A DNA stretch of 64,000 bases. Origin: Chryseobacterium sp. Leaf405. Lineage in GTDB: Bacteria; Bacteroidota; Bacteroidia; Flavobacteriales; Weeksellaceae. Within the stretch, counting starts at the first letter, position 1, and each line of letters opens with the position of its first letter. The notes below the pieces were generated by a model. It worked only from the letters and a program-made list of their open reading frames with translations. It made no database searches and had not been told where the DNA came from. This document shows, one piece after another, positions 25,485 through 34,759 of this stretch. The position numbers and the translations under genes were made by a program. Location of the stretch: the NCBI RefSeq assembly GCF_001425355.1, contig NZ_LMQN01000012.1, forward strand, positions 351,510 to 415,509. The letters are read 5' to 3'.

Positions 25485-27734
25485 ATGTCGAAAAAAGGAG
25501 TTTCAAAAATTTCAGGAAATCTATCTCCAAAAGTTGGGGAAAAGACCTTGTATACTATTACCGATTGGTATCCCGGAACTCCGGAACAAGAGCAGAATCC
25601 GGCAATGGTGACGTGGGAATTATTTAAAAAACGCTCAGACGGAAGTTTTACAACAACAAATATTAAGAAAGTAGGAGACGGAAGCTTTACATTCGGAGAA
25701 GTGGCTGCGAAGAATAAATACCGTCTGGAAGCTTATCTTCATGAGCCTGAAGGAAAAGGAACAACTGTAATCGATATTACACCTCAGCCGGCAGAAGTTC
25801 CGAAAATAAATAAAGTTGAATTGCTTTATGTAGATGAATCCAAAGGTTCAGTTTTTAGTTATAAAGATAAACTTTTGGCTAAAGCTCAATGTGTGAATCT
25901 CACGAACGAAAAATTGATATTCACGCTTTGGGAAGATGATGAAAAAGGCGACGGTCATCATGCGAAGAATTTATTTGTTGATAAAAAAGAAGGGACGGTA
26001 GATAAAACAGGAACGGCAACCGCTGAATTTATGTTAACAAAAGCCTTAATGCAAAAAGCATCTCAAGGCGAAAGAGATCCGAAAGAGCTTGAATTTTACG
26101 TCACTGTAGAATATTATCAGAATAAAAAGCACGCTACCAATAATGTTGAGGCAAAAAATCCTGATTATAAACCACCCGTTCAGCAACCTAAATCTCCAAC
26201 TACTCCTAAAAGCAGTACTCCTGCTGCTCCGAAAACTCCTCCAAAAGCAGTGGGATCGCCAGCTGCTCAAAAACCTCAGTCTAAAAAGGAAGAAAAAGGG
26301 ATTATGGAGCAGGCTTCGGAATGGTTCGGGCAGCTTTGGGATTGGGGAGAATCTAAAGGAACGGTAAAACCGGGACAGAAACCTGCGGCAAAGAAACCTG
26401 AAGGTAAGACGACGAGTGTAGTAAACGGAGAAAGTAAAACAACTTGTATATGTAAGGAAACTAAATTATATTGGGGAAAGCATTTTACCTGTCAGGAACG
26501 GAAGAAAATTATTGAAATCTCCAACAGATTAGGATGTAAACCAGATTATCTTACATCGGCTATGGCTTTAGAAACAGGTGGAACCTTTAATCCCGCAGTC
26601 GTAAACAGTTTAGGATATACAGGTTTGATACAGATTGGAACCACGGCAGCTGCGGATATCAACAGAAGAAAAGGAACCAATGTAACAGCTGGAAAGAATG
26701 GTAATTTAAAAAATATGACAAAGCTTGAACAGCTTACTTATGTTGAATATTATCTGGAACCTTTTAAAGGAAAACTAAATACATTGGCTGATTTTTATTT
26801 AGCTATTTTAATGCCCGTGGATTGTGGAAAAGGTGACCAAAAAAATCATGTGGTTTTTGATAAAAACTTAGAATTGGATTATAATAAAAAAGGTGAAGTT
26901 ATCAAAAATACAAAATGGGTAAGACAAAGAGCATATGAACAGAATCCTGCTTTTTTTAAAGAAGGAAAAAATGAAAACGGAAGAACCTATGTCTGGGAGA
27001 TTGCTGCGGAAATACAAAAATGGTATGATAAAGGAGAAGCAAATGCAGAGTCCGCTTTTTCCTGCCAAAAATCAGCGGAACCTGCAAAAGTGGAAAAACA
27101 AACAGGAAAATGGCATGATCCTGTTGATAATCCAAGGTTGACGAAGTATAATTACGGAGGAAATGTGAAGCCTGCTAGCGGAACATACGGATGGTGCAGA
27201 AGAAATTCCGACGGAACAAAAAAATACCATTCAGGTTTTGACTTTTTTGCGATTCCCGGAAAAGATAAAGTATACGCAACATTGAAAGGAAATATTCATC
27301 AGGTAAAATATTCTGCAACGGCTGGCTGGATTGTAAGAGTGAAAATTCAGAATGTGAAAGATTTACTGGCTCAGGAGAAAAAAGTGGGTTATAAAACTCA
27401 GTTTACGGACGAATTAAAAGGAATTAACATAAAAGAAACGGATGAGGTGTATTTCATCTACATGCATTTACAAAGTGTTTCTGTGACTGAAGCGGATGCA
27501 AAAGCTAAGAAAGAAGTCGATGCGGGAACTGTTCTCGGATATGCTGGAGTTTCAGGATCTATTGCAAGTGGCGGAAGGGCGCCGCATTTACATTTGGAAG
27601 TCGCAACAGTTCTTGATGCTTATGGAAAAGGGGAATCGGTAAGAACCAATCCTGCAAGATTTGTAAAGCTGAATTCTTATGATACCAAAGATCAGGATGA
27701 TACAGCGAAGACTAAACATATACACAAGAAATAA
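25485..27734 (+). CDS. T6SS peptidoglycan hydrolase effector: lysozyme-like plus M23 endopeptidase
   Basis: This 749-residue protein has no signal peptide, as expected for a T6SS cargo. Residues about 1-235 are beta-rich (VGEKTLYTITDWYPGTP) and may dock on the tip. A Pro/Ala/Lys-rich linker follows (about 235-320). Residues about 325-540 form a lysozyme/transglycosylase-like domain with the likely catalytic Glu in TSAMALETGGTFNPAVVN. Residues about 555-735 form an M23 zinc endopeptidase, with ligands in KYHSGFDFF (about 581) and APHLHLEV (about 700). It could cut both glycan and peptide bonds of peptidoglycan. The lipoprotein 9 bases downstream is the likely immunity gene. Confidence 0.82.
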   Translation: MSKKGVSKISGNLSPKVGEKTLYTITDWYPGTPEQEQNPAMVTWELFKKRSDGSFTTTNIKKVGDGSFTFGEVAAKNKYRLEAYLHEPEGKGTTVIDITPQPAEVPKINKVELLYVDESKGSVFSYKDKLLAKAQCVNLTNEKLIFTLWEDDEKGDGHHAKNLFVDKKEGTVDKTGTATAEFMLTKALMQKASQGERDPKELEFYVTVEYYQNKKHATNNVEAKNPDYKPPVQQPKSPTTPKSSTPAAPKTPPKAVGSPAAQKPQSKKEEKGIMEQASEWFGQLWDWGESKGTVKPGQKPAAKKPEGKTTSVVNGESKTTCICKETKLYWGKHFTCQERKKIIEISNRLGCKPDYLTSAMALETGGTFNPAVVNSLGYTGLIQIGTTAAADINRRKGTNVTAGKNGNLKNMTKLEQLTYVEYYLEPFKGKLNTLADFYLAILMPVDCGKGDQKNHVVFDKNLELDYNKKGEVIKNTKWVRQRAYEQNPAFFKEGKNENGRTYVWEIAAEIQKWYDKGEANAESAFSCQKSAEPAKVEKQTGKWHDPVDNPRLTKYNYGGNVKPASGTYGWCRRNSDGTKKYHSGFDFFAIPGKDKVYATLKGNIHQVKYSATAGWIVRVKIQNVKDLLAQEKKVGYKTQFTDELKGINIKETDEVYFIYMHLQSVSVTEADAKAKKEVDAGTVLGYAGVSGSIASGGRAPHLHLEVATVLDAYGKGESVRTNPARFVKLNSYDTKDQDDTAKTKHIHKK

Positions 27735-27743
27735 GAAATATAT

Positions 27744-28679
27744 ATGAAGAATTATTCTAAAAGATTATTATTACTACAGCTTTTTTTGGTTGTTTTTATC
27801 GGATGTAAAAAATATCAGTCACAGGATTTGATCAACACAAAATTTACGATTGATAAAAGTCATATCAAAGGCGATTTTTACAGCTCAAAAAACTTAGATA
27901 ATCTTTTTGCGGTGGACGGTTACACTTATTTTGAACCTGATTATTCAGGAGGAGCATCCGAAGACTATGCTGTTAAAAATATTGTTCTGCAGGATAAAGC
28001 TGGTAAAAAATCCAATTATCTTCTCTTTTTTGACAATAATGATATTCTGAAAGATACACTGAAGGTTCCTTTGGATGGAATGTATTCTTTGAATGTTTTG
28101 TTTGAAAACAGTAAAAGAGGAATCTCTTTGGGAACTTTTGATCAGAAGACATCCTATTTCAAAATCAATAAAAATATTGAATTAGGTAAGGGTTTAAAAT
28201 TAAAACCGCTTCCAATAACTACTAAAATAATTGAATGTCCAATCCCTGTAGCATTATTGTCAGAAGAAAATGTAGGTTTGGAAGATCACTTTGCCTTTGG
28301 TACTCAAAATCTGAAATCTGAAACAAAAACTACAGCTTCTGTTACAACGCAAAACGATAATTTTTCTCAGTGGCAGGGGAATTATTCAGCAAATTTTGAA
28401 ATTTCAAGAACCGACGGAGATTACAAAGTAAACTATGAAGTAAAAGTGATAAGTAGAGATAAAGTTTCAATCACTGAAAAGATTAATGATGAAAATAATT
28501 CTGTTTCAGATCTGTTTATTGAATCTGTTTCTGCAGATAAATTGGTCATAAAATCAAAATCTGATGATACAATTGAATACATTATCGCTAAAATCGAAGG
28601 AAAATATTACCTGATGGGAAATACAATTTATTTACTTAATCCTCCGAATGATAAATATTTATTAAAGAAAGGAAGCTGA
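27744..28679 (+). CDS. Lipoprotein, candidate immunity to the peptidoglycan hydrolase
   Basis: The 311-residue product starts with a lipoprotein signal (LLLQLFLVVFIGCKKYQ). It has no family I recognise. The C-terminal roughly 100 residues (SQWQGNYSANFEIS through YYLMGNTIYLLN) look like a small beta-barrel, as in lipocalin-like proteins. It begins 9 bases after the effector gene. A periplasm-facing lipoprotein is what immunity to a cell-wall hydrolase would require, but this is inference from position and export. Confidence 0.6.
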   Translation: MKNYSKRLLLLQLFLVVFIGCKKYQSQDLINTKFTIDKSHIKGDFYSSKNLDNLFAVDGYTYFEPDYSGGASEDYAVKNIVLQDKAGKKSNYLLFFDNNDILKDTLKVPLDGMYSLNVLFENSKRGISLGTFDQKTSYFKINKNIELGKGLKLKPLPITTKIIECPIPVALLSEENVGLEDHFAFGTQNLKSETKTTASVTTQNDNFSQWQGNYSANFEISRTDGDYKVNYEVKVISRDKVSITEKINDENNSVSDLFIESVSADKLVIKSKSDDTIEYIIAKIEGKYYLMGNTIYLLNPPNDKYLLKKGS

Positions 28680-28709
28680 TTTTAGAAATATTTTAGTCTA
28701 AAAAATTTG

Positions 28710-28743
28710 AAGAGATTATATTGTAAAGTATAGTCTCTTTTTC
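28710..28743 (+). terminator. Terminator of the PAAR-like/effector module
   Basis: An 11-pair stem, AAGAGATTATA with TATAGTCTCTT (one U-G wobble), is followed by TTTTC and lies 31 bases past the lipoprotein stop. Confidence 0.65.
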
Positions 28744-28865
28744 AGTTTATTTATAATGAAAATTAATTTTAATAGAAAAATACTTTTTGAAGAAAATTTA
28801 TATTATTTTTAATTTATAAATTGGTTTCCAATTGTTGAACCTATCACATAAAAAGTGAAAACTTT

Positions 28866-29375
28866 ATGAGAAAAACTTGTATCAGTCTTTGTCTTTTGGC
28901 AGGACTTTCCATAATTGCGTGTAAAAATGATAAAGTAAAGTCTACAAAAAGCAAGACAGATTCTACGGTTGCTGTTGAGGCTGTTAAATCAGACAGTGTA
29001 AATAAAGTCAAAACAAACTCTGATGAGAATGATGATACGCTTGAAAAAACAACCGAAATATCTCCGGAAAAAGTTTCAATTGAGGGAAAATATATTGCCA
29101 ATACCTGTGATGGAGGAAGATTTTCAATTGAGATTAAAAATGTAAATGACAAACCGACTTTTGTTATTTATGATAAAACAAAAATCATTGCTACAGGCGG
29201 TGCTTCAATGGATGGGGATGGTGTTAATGACGGAACAACGATTGCGATGGGAGAGATTGCCGGTTTGTATCAGGGCGATAAAATTATCGTGCAGAATTAC
29301 GGAAATTCAATGAATGAGTATGAACATTTTAGTCAGTGTGGCGATAAATATCTTGAATTTACAAAGGAAAAATAA
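28866..29375 (+). CDS. Small lipoprotein in the T6SS island
   Basis: This 169-residue protein has a lipoprotein signal (LLAGLSIIACKND, Cys at residue 19), a Ser/Lys/Asp-rich spacer of about 50 residues, and a compact C-terminal domain (EGKYIANTCDGGRFSIEIKN ... YEHFSQCGDKYLEFTKEK) with two cysteines placed for a disulfide. It has its own terminator and lies between the effector module and a LysM protein. I recognise no family. It may be a second immunity or an unrelated lipoprotein. Confidence 0.7.
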   Translation: MRKTCISLCLLAGLSIIACKNDKVKSTKSKTDSTVAVEAVKSDSVNKVKTNSDENDDTLEKTTEISPEKVSIEGKYIANTCDGGRFSIEIKNVNDKPTFVIYDKTKIIATGGASMDGDGVNDGTTIAMGEIAGLYQGDKIIVQNYGNSMNEYEHFSQCGDKYLEFTKEK

Positions 29376-29380
29376 AACTG

Positions 29381-29411
29381 AAAAGCTTACATATTAATGT
29401 AAGCTTTTTTG
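29381..29411 (+). terminator. Rho-independent terminator
   Basis: A perfect 12-base stem, AAAAGCTTACAT with ATGTAAGCTTTT and loop ATTA, runs into six T. It lies 6 bases after the lipoprotein stop codon. Confidence 0.85.
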
Positions 29412-29485
29412 GTAGATTTAAAGCAAAGACTATTTTGTAGAGTAAAAATTTTGGTTTAAATTAGGTTTAGCCAAAAAATAAAAAT

Positions 29486-30445
29486 ATGATCGTTCACTTT
29501 ATCCTTTCCGGAGAAACGCTGGAGAGCATATCTGAAGAAATTAATCTCGAAAATCCGAAGTACCTTAAAGAATTTCACAATACCCATTGTGCAAAGGAAG
29601 ATTTTATTTACGATGAATTAATTCCTAGAAAAAAACTTTTAATTCCGGATCTTAATAAAATTAAAGAATACAACAGTAAGAACGATGCGCCCTTTAAAAA
29701 TCCTAAATTAAATCCTGTTTTACCTTTCAAACCTGAAAATTTCAGTAAAATATTTTCAGTAAAGAATATTCAGACTGAAGAAAGAGATAATGATAAAAAA
29801 ACTAATATTCTTACTTACACAGTTTCCGTAAAATGGATAGAAAAAGAGAATAACTTTCACATTTTTCATCTTTTTAAAAATAATTTTTCTGACCAGCAGG
29901 GAAGTATGATGGCAGATCTCGCATCAGAGTGTATTCGTTCTCTGAATCCGATCGTAGTAAAGACTAATGAAAAAGGAGAAGTTATTTACGTGAGTTTAAG
30001 TCAGGAAACGATTGATAATTTTGAAAAAATAAAAGCGAAGCTTACAGATTTATTTCCGGATAAGTATGCTGCTATTTATATTAATGAATTCAGTTTTGCC
30101 GTTCTCAACAAAGATCTTTTTAACGAAAGAATGCAAAAGGATGTTTTTATAAAAACGTATTTTGCTTCGGTAAGAAATTCTTTTTTTAATGGAAAATTTT
30201 ATCTCGCGCAATCAATTGGTGAAGAAAATATGAAGATAGAAATTCAACAAAAAGTAGATAGTGAAAATTATACTGATGAAATTATTCTTAATCAGAATTC
30301 TCAACCACAAACTGATAGTAATTTTAAAGGAAAATATATTCTTGATACAGAAAAAGGATTGGTAAATAATATAGAAATCAGTCATTCTATTTCTCAATTT
30401 GGTGTTACAACGAATTCGGTAATCGAAATTAAAGAATTGTCCTAA
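29486..30445 (+). CDS. Cytoplasmic protein with N-terminal LysM-like domain, in the T6SS island
   Basis: The 319-residue product has no signal peptide. Residues 1-55 resemble a LysM domain: VHFILSGETLESISEEINL, an FHNTHC helix, and a closing LIPRKKLLIPDLN strand. The remainder (about 90-250) is a mixed alpha/beta region that I do not recognise. LysM-like domains occur in contractile-injection-system proteins that join baseplate, tube and spike. Its place directly upstream of hcp1 fits a structural or cargo-adaptor role. No immunity-like signal or membrane segment is seen. Confidence 0.6.
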   Translation: MIVHFILSGETLESISEEINLENPKYLKEFHNTHCAKEDFIYDELIPRKKLLIPDLNKIKEYNSKNDAPFKNPKLNPVLPFKPENFSKIFSVKNIQTEERDNDKKTNILTYTVSVKWIEKENNFHIFHLFKNNFSDQQGSMMADLASECIRSLNPIVVKTNEKGEVIYVSLSQETIDNFEKIKAKLTDLFPDKYAAIYINEFSFAVLNKDLFNERMQKDVFIKTYFASVRNSFFNGKFYLAQSIGEENMKIEIQQKVDSENYTDEIILNQNSQPQTDSNFKGKYILDTEKGLVNNIEISHSISQFGVTTNSVIEIKELS

Positions 30446-30491
30446 ACCACTTTTATCAAAAGGATTTTAAATTAATGTTAAATCATTTGTA

Positions 30492-30582
30492 GTAGAATTA
30501 CGACATCAAATCGTAGAATTACGACAAAAAATAAAATTTTTATTCAAACACTTTTAAAAAAATATCTGTCGTTGTACATTTG
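30492..30582 (+). promoter_or_regulatory. hcp1 promoter with paired activator-type repeats
   Basis: GTAGAATTACGAC occurs twice, at 30492-30504 and 30513-30525, a 21-base period or two DNA turns. Exactly 49 bases after the second copy is TACATTTG (30575-30582), a full -7 box. No -33 TTTG is present, as expected for an activator-dependent promoter. The same layout with the same 49-base gap is found before hcp2. Confidence 0.7.
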
Positions 30583-30634
30583 TTAAACAATCACCGAATC
30601 ACAAAATATTATTAACAATTAAAATTTACAAATT

Positions 30635-31039
30635 ATGGCAGAAAACTCAAGAGGAATCTTAAAATTCAACGGAGGAGAAGGTCAGAAATTGCTGAAGCTT
30701 AATTACAGCGTATCAAGATCTACGGACGTTTCCGGTAGAGTAGCTTCAGATCCTTCCAACGCAATCATTAAACTTACTGTAGAAGCTACTGAAAAATCAG
30801 ACATTTTGGAAAGCTTACTGAACGGAAAGTACAAACCTACAACTGGTGAAATTACTTTCAACAAATCTCATGAAGAAGGTACTTTAATTACTCTGAAATG
30901 GGAAAACGGATATGTAGTTCAGCACGAAGTGGATTTTGACGCAATTGATAGTAACAATATGTTAATCAGCTTTGTGGTAAGCGCAGAAACTATCGATTAT
31001 GGTAATTCTTCTTACACTGGTCTTTGGCCTTCAACGTAA
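30635..31039 (+). CDS. tssD: T6SS tube protein Hcp (TssD), copy 1
   Basis: This 134-residue protein is the Bacteroidota type of Hcp, whose hexameric rings stack into the inner tube. It starts MAENSRGILKFNGGEGQKLL and contains YSVSRSTDVSGRVASDPSNA and TTGEITFNKSHEEGTLI. It is about 90% identical to the second copy at 39782. It has its own promoter and a strong terminator, so it can be transcribed alone at high level. Confidence 0.92.
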   Translation: MAENSRGILKFNGGEGQKLLKLNYSVSRSTDVSGRVASDPSNAIIKLTVEATEKSDILESLLNGKYKPTTGEITFNKSHEEGTLITLKWENGYVVQHEVDFDAIDSNNMLISFVVSAETIDYGNSSYTGLWPST

Positions 31040-31076
31040 AAAATACGTAAACAGCTACAGAAATAATATCATATCC

Positions 31077-31107
31077 AAAAGACTGTCTCCAAAGGCGGTC
31101 TTTTTTT
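31077..31107 (+). terminator. Terminator after hcp1
   Basis: The stem AAAGACTG with CGGTCTTT (one U-G wobble) and a 10-base loop is followed by a run of seven T, 38 bases after the stop codon. Confidence 0.75.
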
Positions 31108-31321
31108 ACCATTTATAATTATATCTGATAAAAAATGTTAAAGTGAAATTTGTAAGTCACTTTTTTATGAGATAGTATGTTCTTATGAAAAAAAAACTAA
31201 TATCTTAGTAAACAATAAAAATTCAATCGATTATGGATTAATTTTTGCTGATAATTTAGCGAAAACACAATCGATGAACCACACCAAACCAGATATAATA
31301 TTAATTTGACAAAAATACAGT

Positions 31322-33817
31322 ATGGGAGTACTAGTAACCAACGAAACAGTAAAACAACTTTTTCACATTGCACAGTCGATTGCGAGAGAAAACTATAACG
31401 GAACTTACGGCGGACCGCACATTTTACAGGCTTTAATGCATAAAGACATCGGTCTTAACGAATTTCTGAAAAGCATAGACAAAGATCCAGGCTATTTTTA
31501 CGAATGGGCAGATGTGCGAATTGAAGATTATCCTAAAACGACACATTTGCCGGATGAGGTTAAGGAAGACGAATTTGTGGATAATATTGTAGAAGAAGCA
31601 GATGATATCCGTTTAAAATTGGGATTGGATGAAATTACGCCAATTTGTATCCTGACGGCAATTGTAAAACCGCAGGTTGCTTTTACTCTGCAACAGCTTA
31701 AATCTCTGCCTCTCAGAGAACATGAAATTTTTAATTTATACAGAAAAGATACCCCGTACGAAACTGCTGATAACGATAATTTTTCTTCAATTTTTTCAAA
31801 CGGATCAGATTATTCGGATCAATCTTTTCCTTCGATTAAAAGTTATTGTGTGGACCGAACGGCTCAGGCAAGAAAAGGAGAGGTGGAAAATATCATCGGA
31901 AGAGATAAAGAACTGAGGATGTTGGTTGAAATTCTTTGCCGAAGAACTAAGCCCAATGTTATCATAATCGGAGAACCGGGAGTTGGAAAAACTGCTTTGG
32001 TAGAAGGTTTTGCCACTGAAATTATTAAAGGAAATGTTCCTGAAATGTTGAAAAACGGAACGTTGCTGGAATTAGACACAGGCGCTTTATTAGCCGGAAC
32101 TTCTTATAAAGGAGAAATTGAAGATCGTTTAAAAAAAGTAATTAATGAATGTAAAAAGATTGAAAAAGCAATTCTTTTCATTGATGAAATTCACACCCTT
32201 TTAGATCCAAAAGGAAGCATTGGAAATGTTGCTAATTTGCTTAAACCTGAACTGGCAAGAGGTGAAATTACCGTAATCGGAGCAACTACTCAGGAAGAAT
32301 ATAGAAAAATTATCGAGCCTGAACAGGCTTTTAATCGTCGTTTTGAAGTCTTAACGGTAAATGAGCCGGATGAAAGAACCTGTGTTAAAATGATTGACGT
32401 TTTATTGGACGGCTATAAAAAACACCACGGAATTGAAGTTGAAAAAACAGCCCTTCCCGAATGTGTTCGTTTGGCGAAAAGATATGCAAAAGGAAAAAAA
32501 TTGCCGGATGCAGCAATCGATTTGTTAGACAGAACGATGGCAGCCATCAAAATGTTGGATGAACTTTCAGAAAAAGAATTGGAAAGCTGGAAAGAAATCT
32601 ACGAATCTATCTTGAAAGAAGAATATTTAGACGATAAAGACAAAGCAGACGAATTAATCTGGAATTATAACTTATTAAGAGATAAAATCAGTCCGATTTT
32701 GTGGGGTTCTTTAAGTGAGCAACCACAGATTGAAAATTCAATGCCTGTCGAAGAAATTCAAAAAATTATTGAAGAAACTTACGCCGAACTTTTACAGCAC
32801 GCAGCCGTAAAAAGAGAAAAAGTTGACCGTCTGGAACTGGCGGCAGTAATGGCGGCAAAAACAAATATCCCCATCGGGAAAATTCAGGCTCAGGAAAAAG
32901 AGAAACTACTGAATATGGAATCTCTTCTAACCAACAGAGTGGTCGGTCAGGATCATGCGCTAAAAATTCTTTCTGATGCGATTGTTGAAAACCGAAGTGG
33001 ATTAAACAAACCAGGACAACCAATTGGTTCGTTCTTTCTTTTAGGGCCAACAGGAACAGGGAAAACAGAATTGGCAAAATCGATGGCGGAATTGCTTTTC
33101 AACGATGAAAAAGCAATGGTACGTTTCGATATGTCGGAATTTAAAGAGGAACATTCTGCAGCACTTTTATACGGTGCGCCTCCGGGATACGTAGGGTATG
33201 AGGAAGGTGGAATGTTGGTAAATAAAATCAGACAACAGCCTTATACGGTAGTTTTATTTGATGAAATTGAAAAAGCGCATCATTCGGTTTTTGATGTCTT
33301 TTTACAAATTATGGACGAAGGGAAAGTTCATGATAAGCTTGGAAAAGAAGGTGATTTCAGCAATGCATTGATTTTATTTACTTCGAATATCGGAAGTGAG
33401 GAAATTGTAAAACAGTTTGAGGAAGGACAAATCCCGGAATCAAAATCGTTAATGCAAATTATGTCGAATTCAGGACGTTTCAGACCAGAATTTTTGGCAA
33501 GAATTACAGAAATTATTCCTTTCGCACCGATCACGGAATCTATTGCGGAAAGAATTTTTAATATCCAGTTAAAATCACTTCATAATTCTTTAACAAGATT
33601 AGGAATGAGCTTGAAAATCTCTGATGAAGCGGTGAAAAACTTAGCATTAGGCGGATTCAGCAGCAAATATGGTGCAAGACAGATTTCGGGAGTAATCAGA
33701 TCTCAGTTGGCAAGACCGATTTCAAAAATGATCGTGAGAGAAGAAGTAAAATCCGGACAAACGATCCATGTAGACTGGAATTCAGAAGAAGAAAAACTGA
33801 GCTGGAAAGTAGAATAA
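31322..33817 (+). CDS. tssH: T6SS sheath-recycling ATPase ClpV (TssH)
   Basis: This 831-residue AAA+ protein has a Clp N-domain (about 1-150), a first ATPase module with Walker A IGEPGVGKTALVEG (about 217) and Walker B ILFIDEIHTLL, a shortened middle domain, and a second module with LGPTGTGKTELAKS (about 575), YEEGGMLVNKIRQQPYTVVL and VLFDEIEKAHHSVFD. ClpV dismantles the contracted sheath for reuse. Its place between hcp1 and VgrG1 separates it from housekeeping ClpB. The sheath genes it acts on are not in the window. Confidence 0.92.
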   Translation: MGVLVTNETVKQLFHIAQSIARENYNGTYGGPHILQALMHKDIGLNEFLKSIDKDPGYFYEWADVRIEDYPKTTHLPDEVKEDEFVDNIVEEADDIRLKLGLDEITPICILTAIVKPQVAFTLQQLKSLPLREHEIFNLYRKDTPYETADNDNFSSIFSNGSDYSDQSFPSIKSYCVDRTAQARKGEVENIIGRDKELRMLVEILCRRTKPNVIIIGEPGVGKTALVEGFATEIIKGNVPEMLKNGTLLELDTGALLAGTSYKGEIEDRLKKVINECKKIEKAILFIDEIHTLLDPKGSIGNVANLLKPELARGEITVIGATTQEEYRKIIEPEQAFNRRFEVLTVNEPDERTCVKMIDVLLDGYKKHHGIEVEKTALPECVRLAKRYAKGKKLPDAAIDLLDRTMAAIKMLDELSEKELESWKEIYESILKEEYLDDKDKADELIWNYNLLRDKISPILWGSLSEQPQIENSMPVEEIQKIIEETYAELLQHAAVKREKVDRLELAAVMAAKTNIPIGKIQAQEKEKLLNMESLLTNRVVGQDHALKILSDAIVENRSGLNKPGQPIGSFFLLGPTGTGKTELAKSMAELLFNDEKAMVRFDMSEFKEEHSAALLYGAPPGYVGYEEGGMLVNKIRQQPYTVVLFDEIEKAHHSVFDVFLQIMDEGKVHDKLGKEGDFSNALILFTSNIGSEEIVKQFEEGQIPESKSLMQIMSNSGRFRPEFLARITEIIPFAPITESIAERIFNIQLKSLHNSLTRLGMSLKISDEAVKNLALGGFSSKYGARQISGVIRSQLARPISKMIVREEVKSGQTIHVDWNSEEEKLSWKVE

Positions 33818-33842
33818 ACTTTCTTGGCAAAAAATAAAAACA

Positions 33843-34712
33843 ATGACACCAAATTTCAAAAATATTATTCTAACAGCGATGTTATTGATGTGTTCGCACC
33901 TAATGAATGCACAATTTCTTGAGGCTTCTGATACTTCGGAAAGCAGTGTTAAAAGATATAAAAGTATCATTAATGCCAATAAGGATATTGTCAATTTTAT
34001 TGAATATTCTCTGGCTGAAAAAGGATTACCAAAACATCTGAGAAATTTGGCTTTGATAGAATCTCATTTTGACAGCAATATTACTTCAGGTGCAGGCGCA
34101 GTGGGAATTTGGCAGTTTATGACGGCTCATGCCAATCAATATGGATTGACTCAGCAAAACAGAACAGATATTTATAAAAGCACGAAAACGGCGGCAATTT
34201 CTTTGACTAAATTATATAAAAAGTATAATAATTGGGTGACGGTAGTAGCGGCTTATAACTGTGGTGAAGGGAATATTGCTAAGGCAATGGCAGCGGCAAA
34301 TTCTTCTCAGTATCATATTTTTTCTAAATATCTGCCAACAGAAACAATTAATCATGTTAAGAAATATCTGAATGCCTGTTTTGCAACAGGAGAATTGCAG
34401 AGTGTTTTAAGCAATTACAATTCTTCAAGAATGAATACGGTTTTCTTCGTGAACGGAGGAAGTGGAAAAAATAATTCTCAATTAGCGGAAACCGATATTA
34501 ATGCAGGTTTTAATATAAATATAATAGCGGATGAACTGGATGTGGAAGTAGATAAACTTCTCTCCTGGAATCCTCAAATTACAGAAGAACTGAAACAGAA
34601 TGGCGAAAGTACATTGTATCTTCCGACAGATCTGATGCCTGATTTTTTATTAAGAAAGACTAAAATTCTTTCGAGATCAATAAAAGAAGGAAGCACAACC
34701 AATACCAAATAA
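33843..34712 (+). CDS. Lytic transglycosylase (MltD-like: SLT domain plus LysM-like end)
   Basis: This 289-residue exported protein (signal peptide ending MNAQF) has an SLT-type transglycosylase domain with the catalytic Glu in LALIESHFDSNITSGAGAVG, then GIWQFMTAHANQYGL and VVAAYNCGEGNIAKA. The C-terminal 60 residues (FNINIIADELDVEVDKLLSW) resemble LysM. It lies 25 bases after clpV. A cell-wall enzyme in this operon most likely opens the peptidoglycan mesh for assembly of the apparatus. Confidence 0.87.
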   Translation: MTPNFKNIILTAMLLMCSHLMNAQFLEASDTSESSVKRYKSIINANKDIVNFIEYSLAEKGLPKHLRNLALIESHFDSNITSGAGAVGIWQFMTAHANQYGLTQQNRTDIYKSTKTAAISLTKLYKKYNNWVTVVAAYNCGEGNIAKAMAAANSSQYHIFSKYLPTETINHVKKYLNACFATGELQSVLSNYNSSRMNTVFFVNGGSGKNNSQLAETDINAGFNINIIADELDVEVDKLLSWNPQITEELKQNGESTLYLPTDLMPDFLLRKTKILSRSIKEGSTTNTK

Positions 34713-34743
34713 GAATCACACCAAGCGATCATGTTTAACCTAT

Positions 34744-34753
34744 CCAAATCACA
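34744..34753 (+). promoter_or_regulatory. CCAAATCACA leader element before VgrG1
   Basis: The 10-mer lies 6 bases before the VgrG1 start, in the gap after the transglycosylase gene. Identical copies occur at 24948, 39744 and 43957, and a one-base variant at 30594. No -7 box is near, so at this copy it acts, if at all, inside a longer transcript. Confidence 0.35.
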
Positions 34754-34759
34754 GGTAAT

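Noticed and set aside
30492..30525. Direct repeats before hcp1 considered as a CRISPR array.
   Set aside because: Only two 13-base copies with an 8-base spacer, no cas genes, and the same layout at hcp2 fits a promoter.
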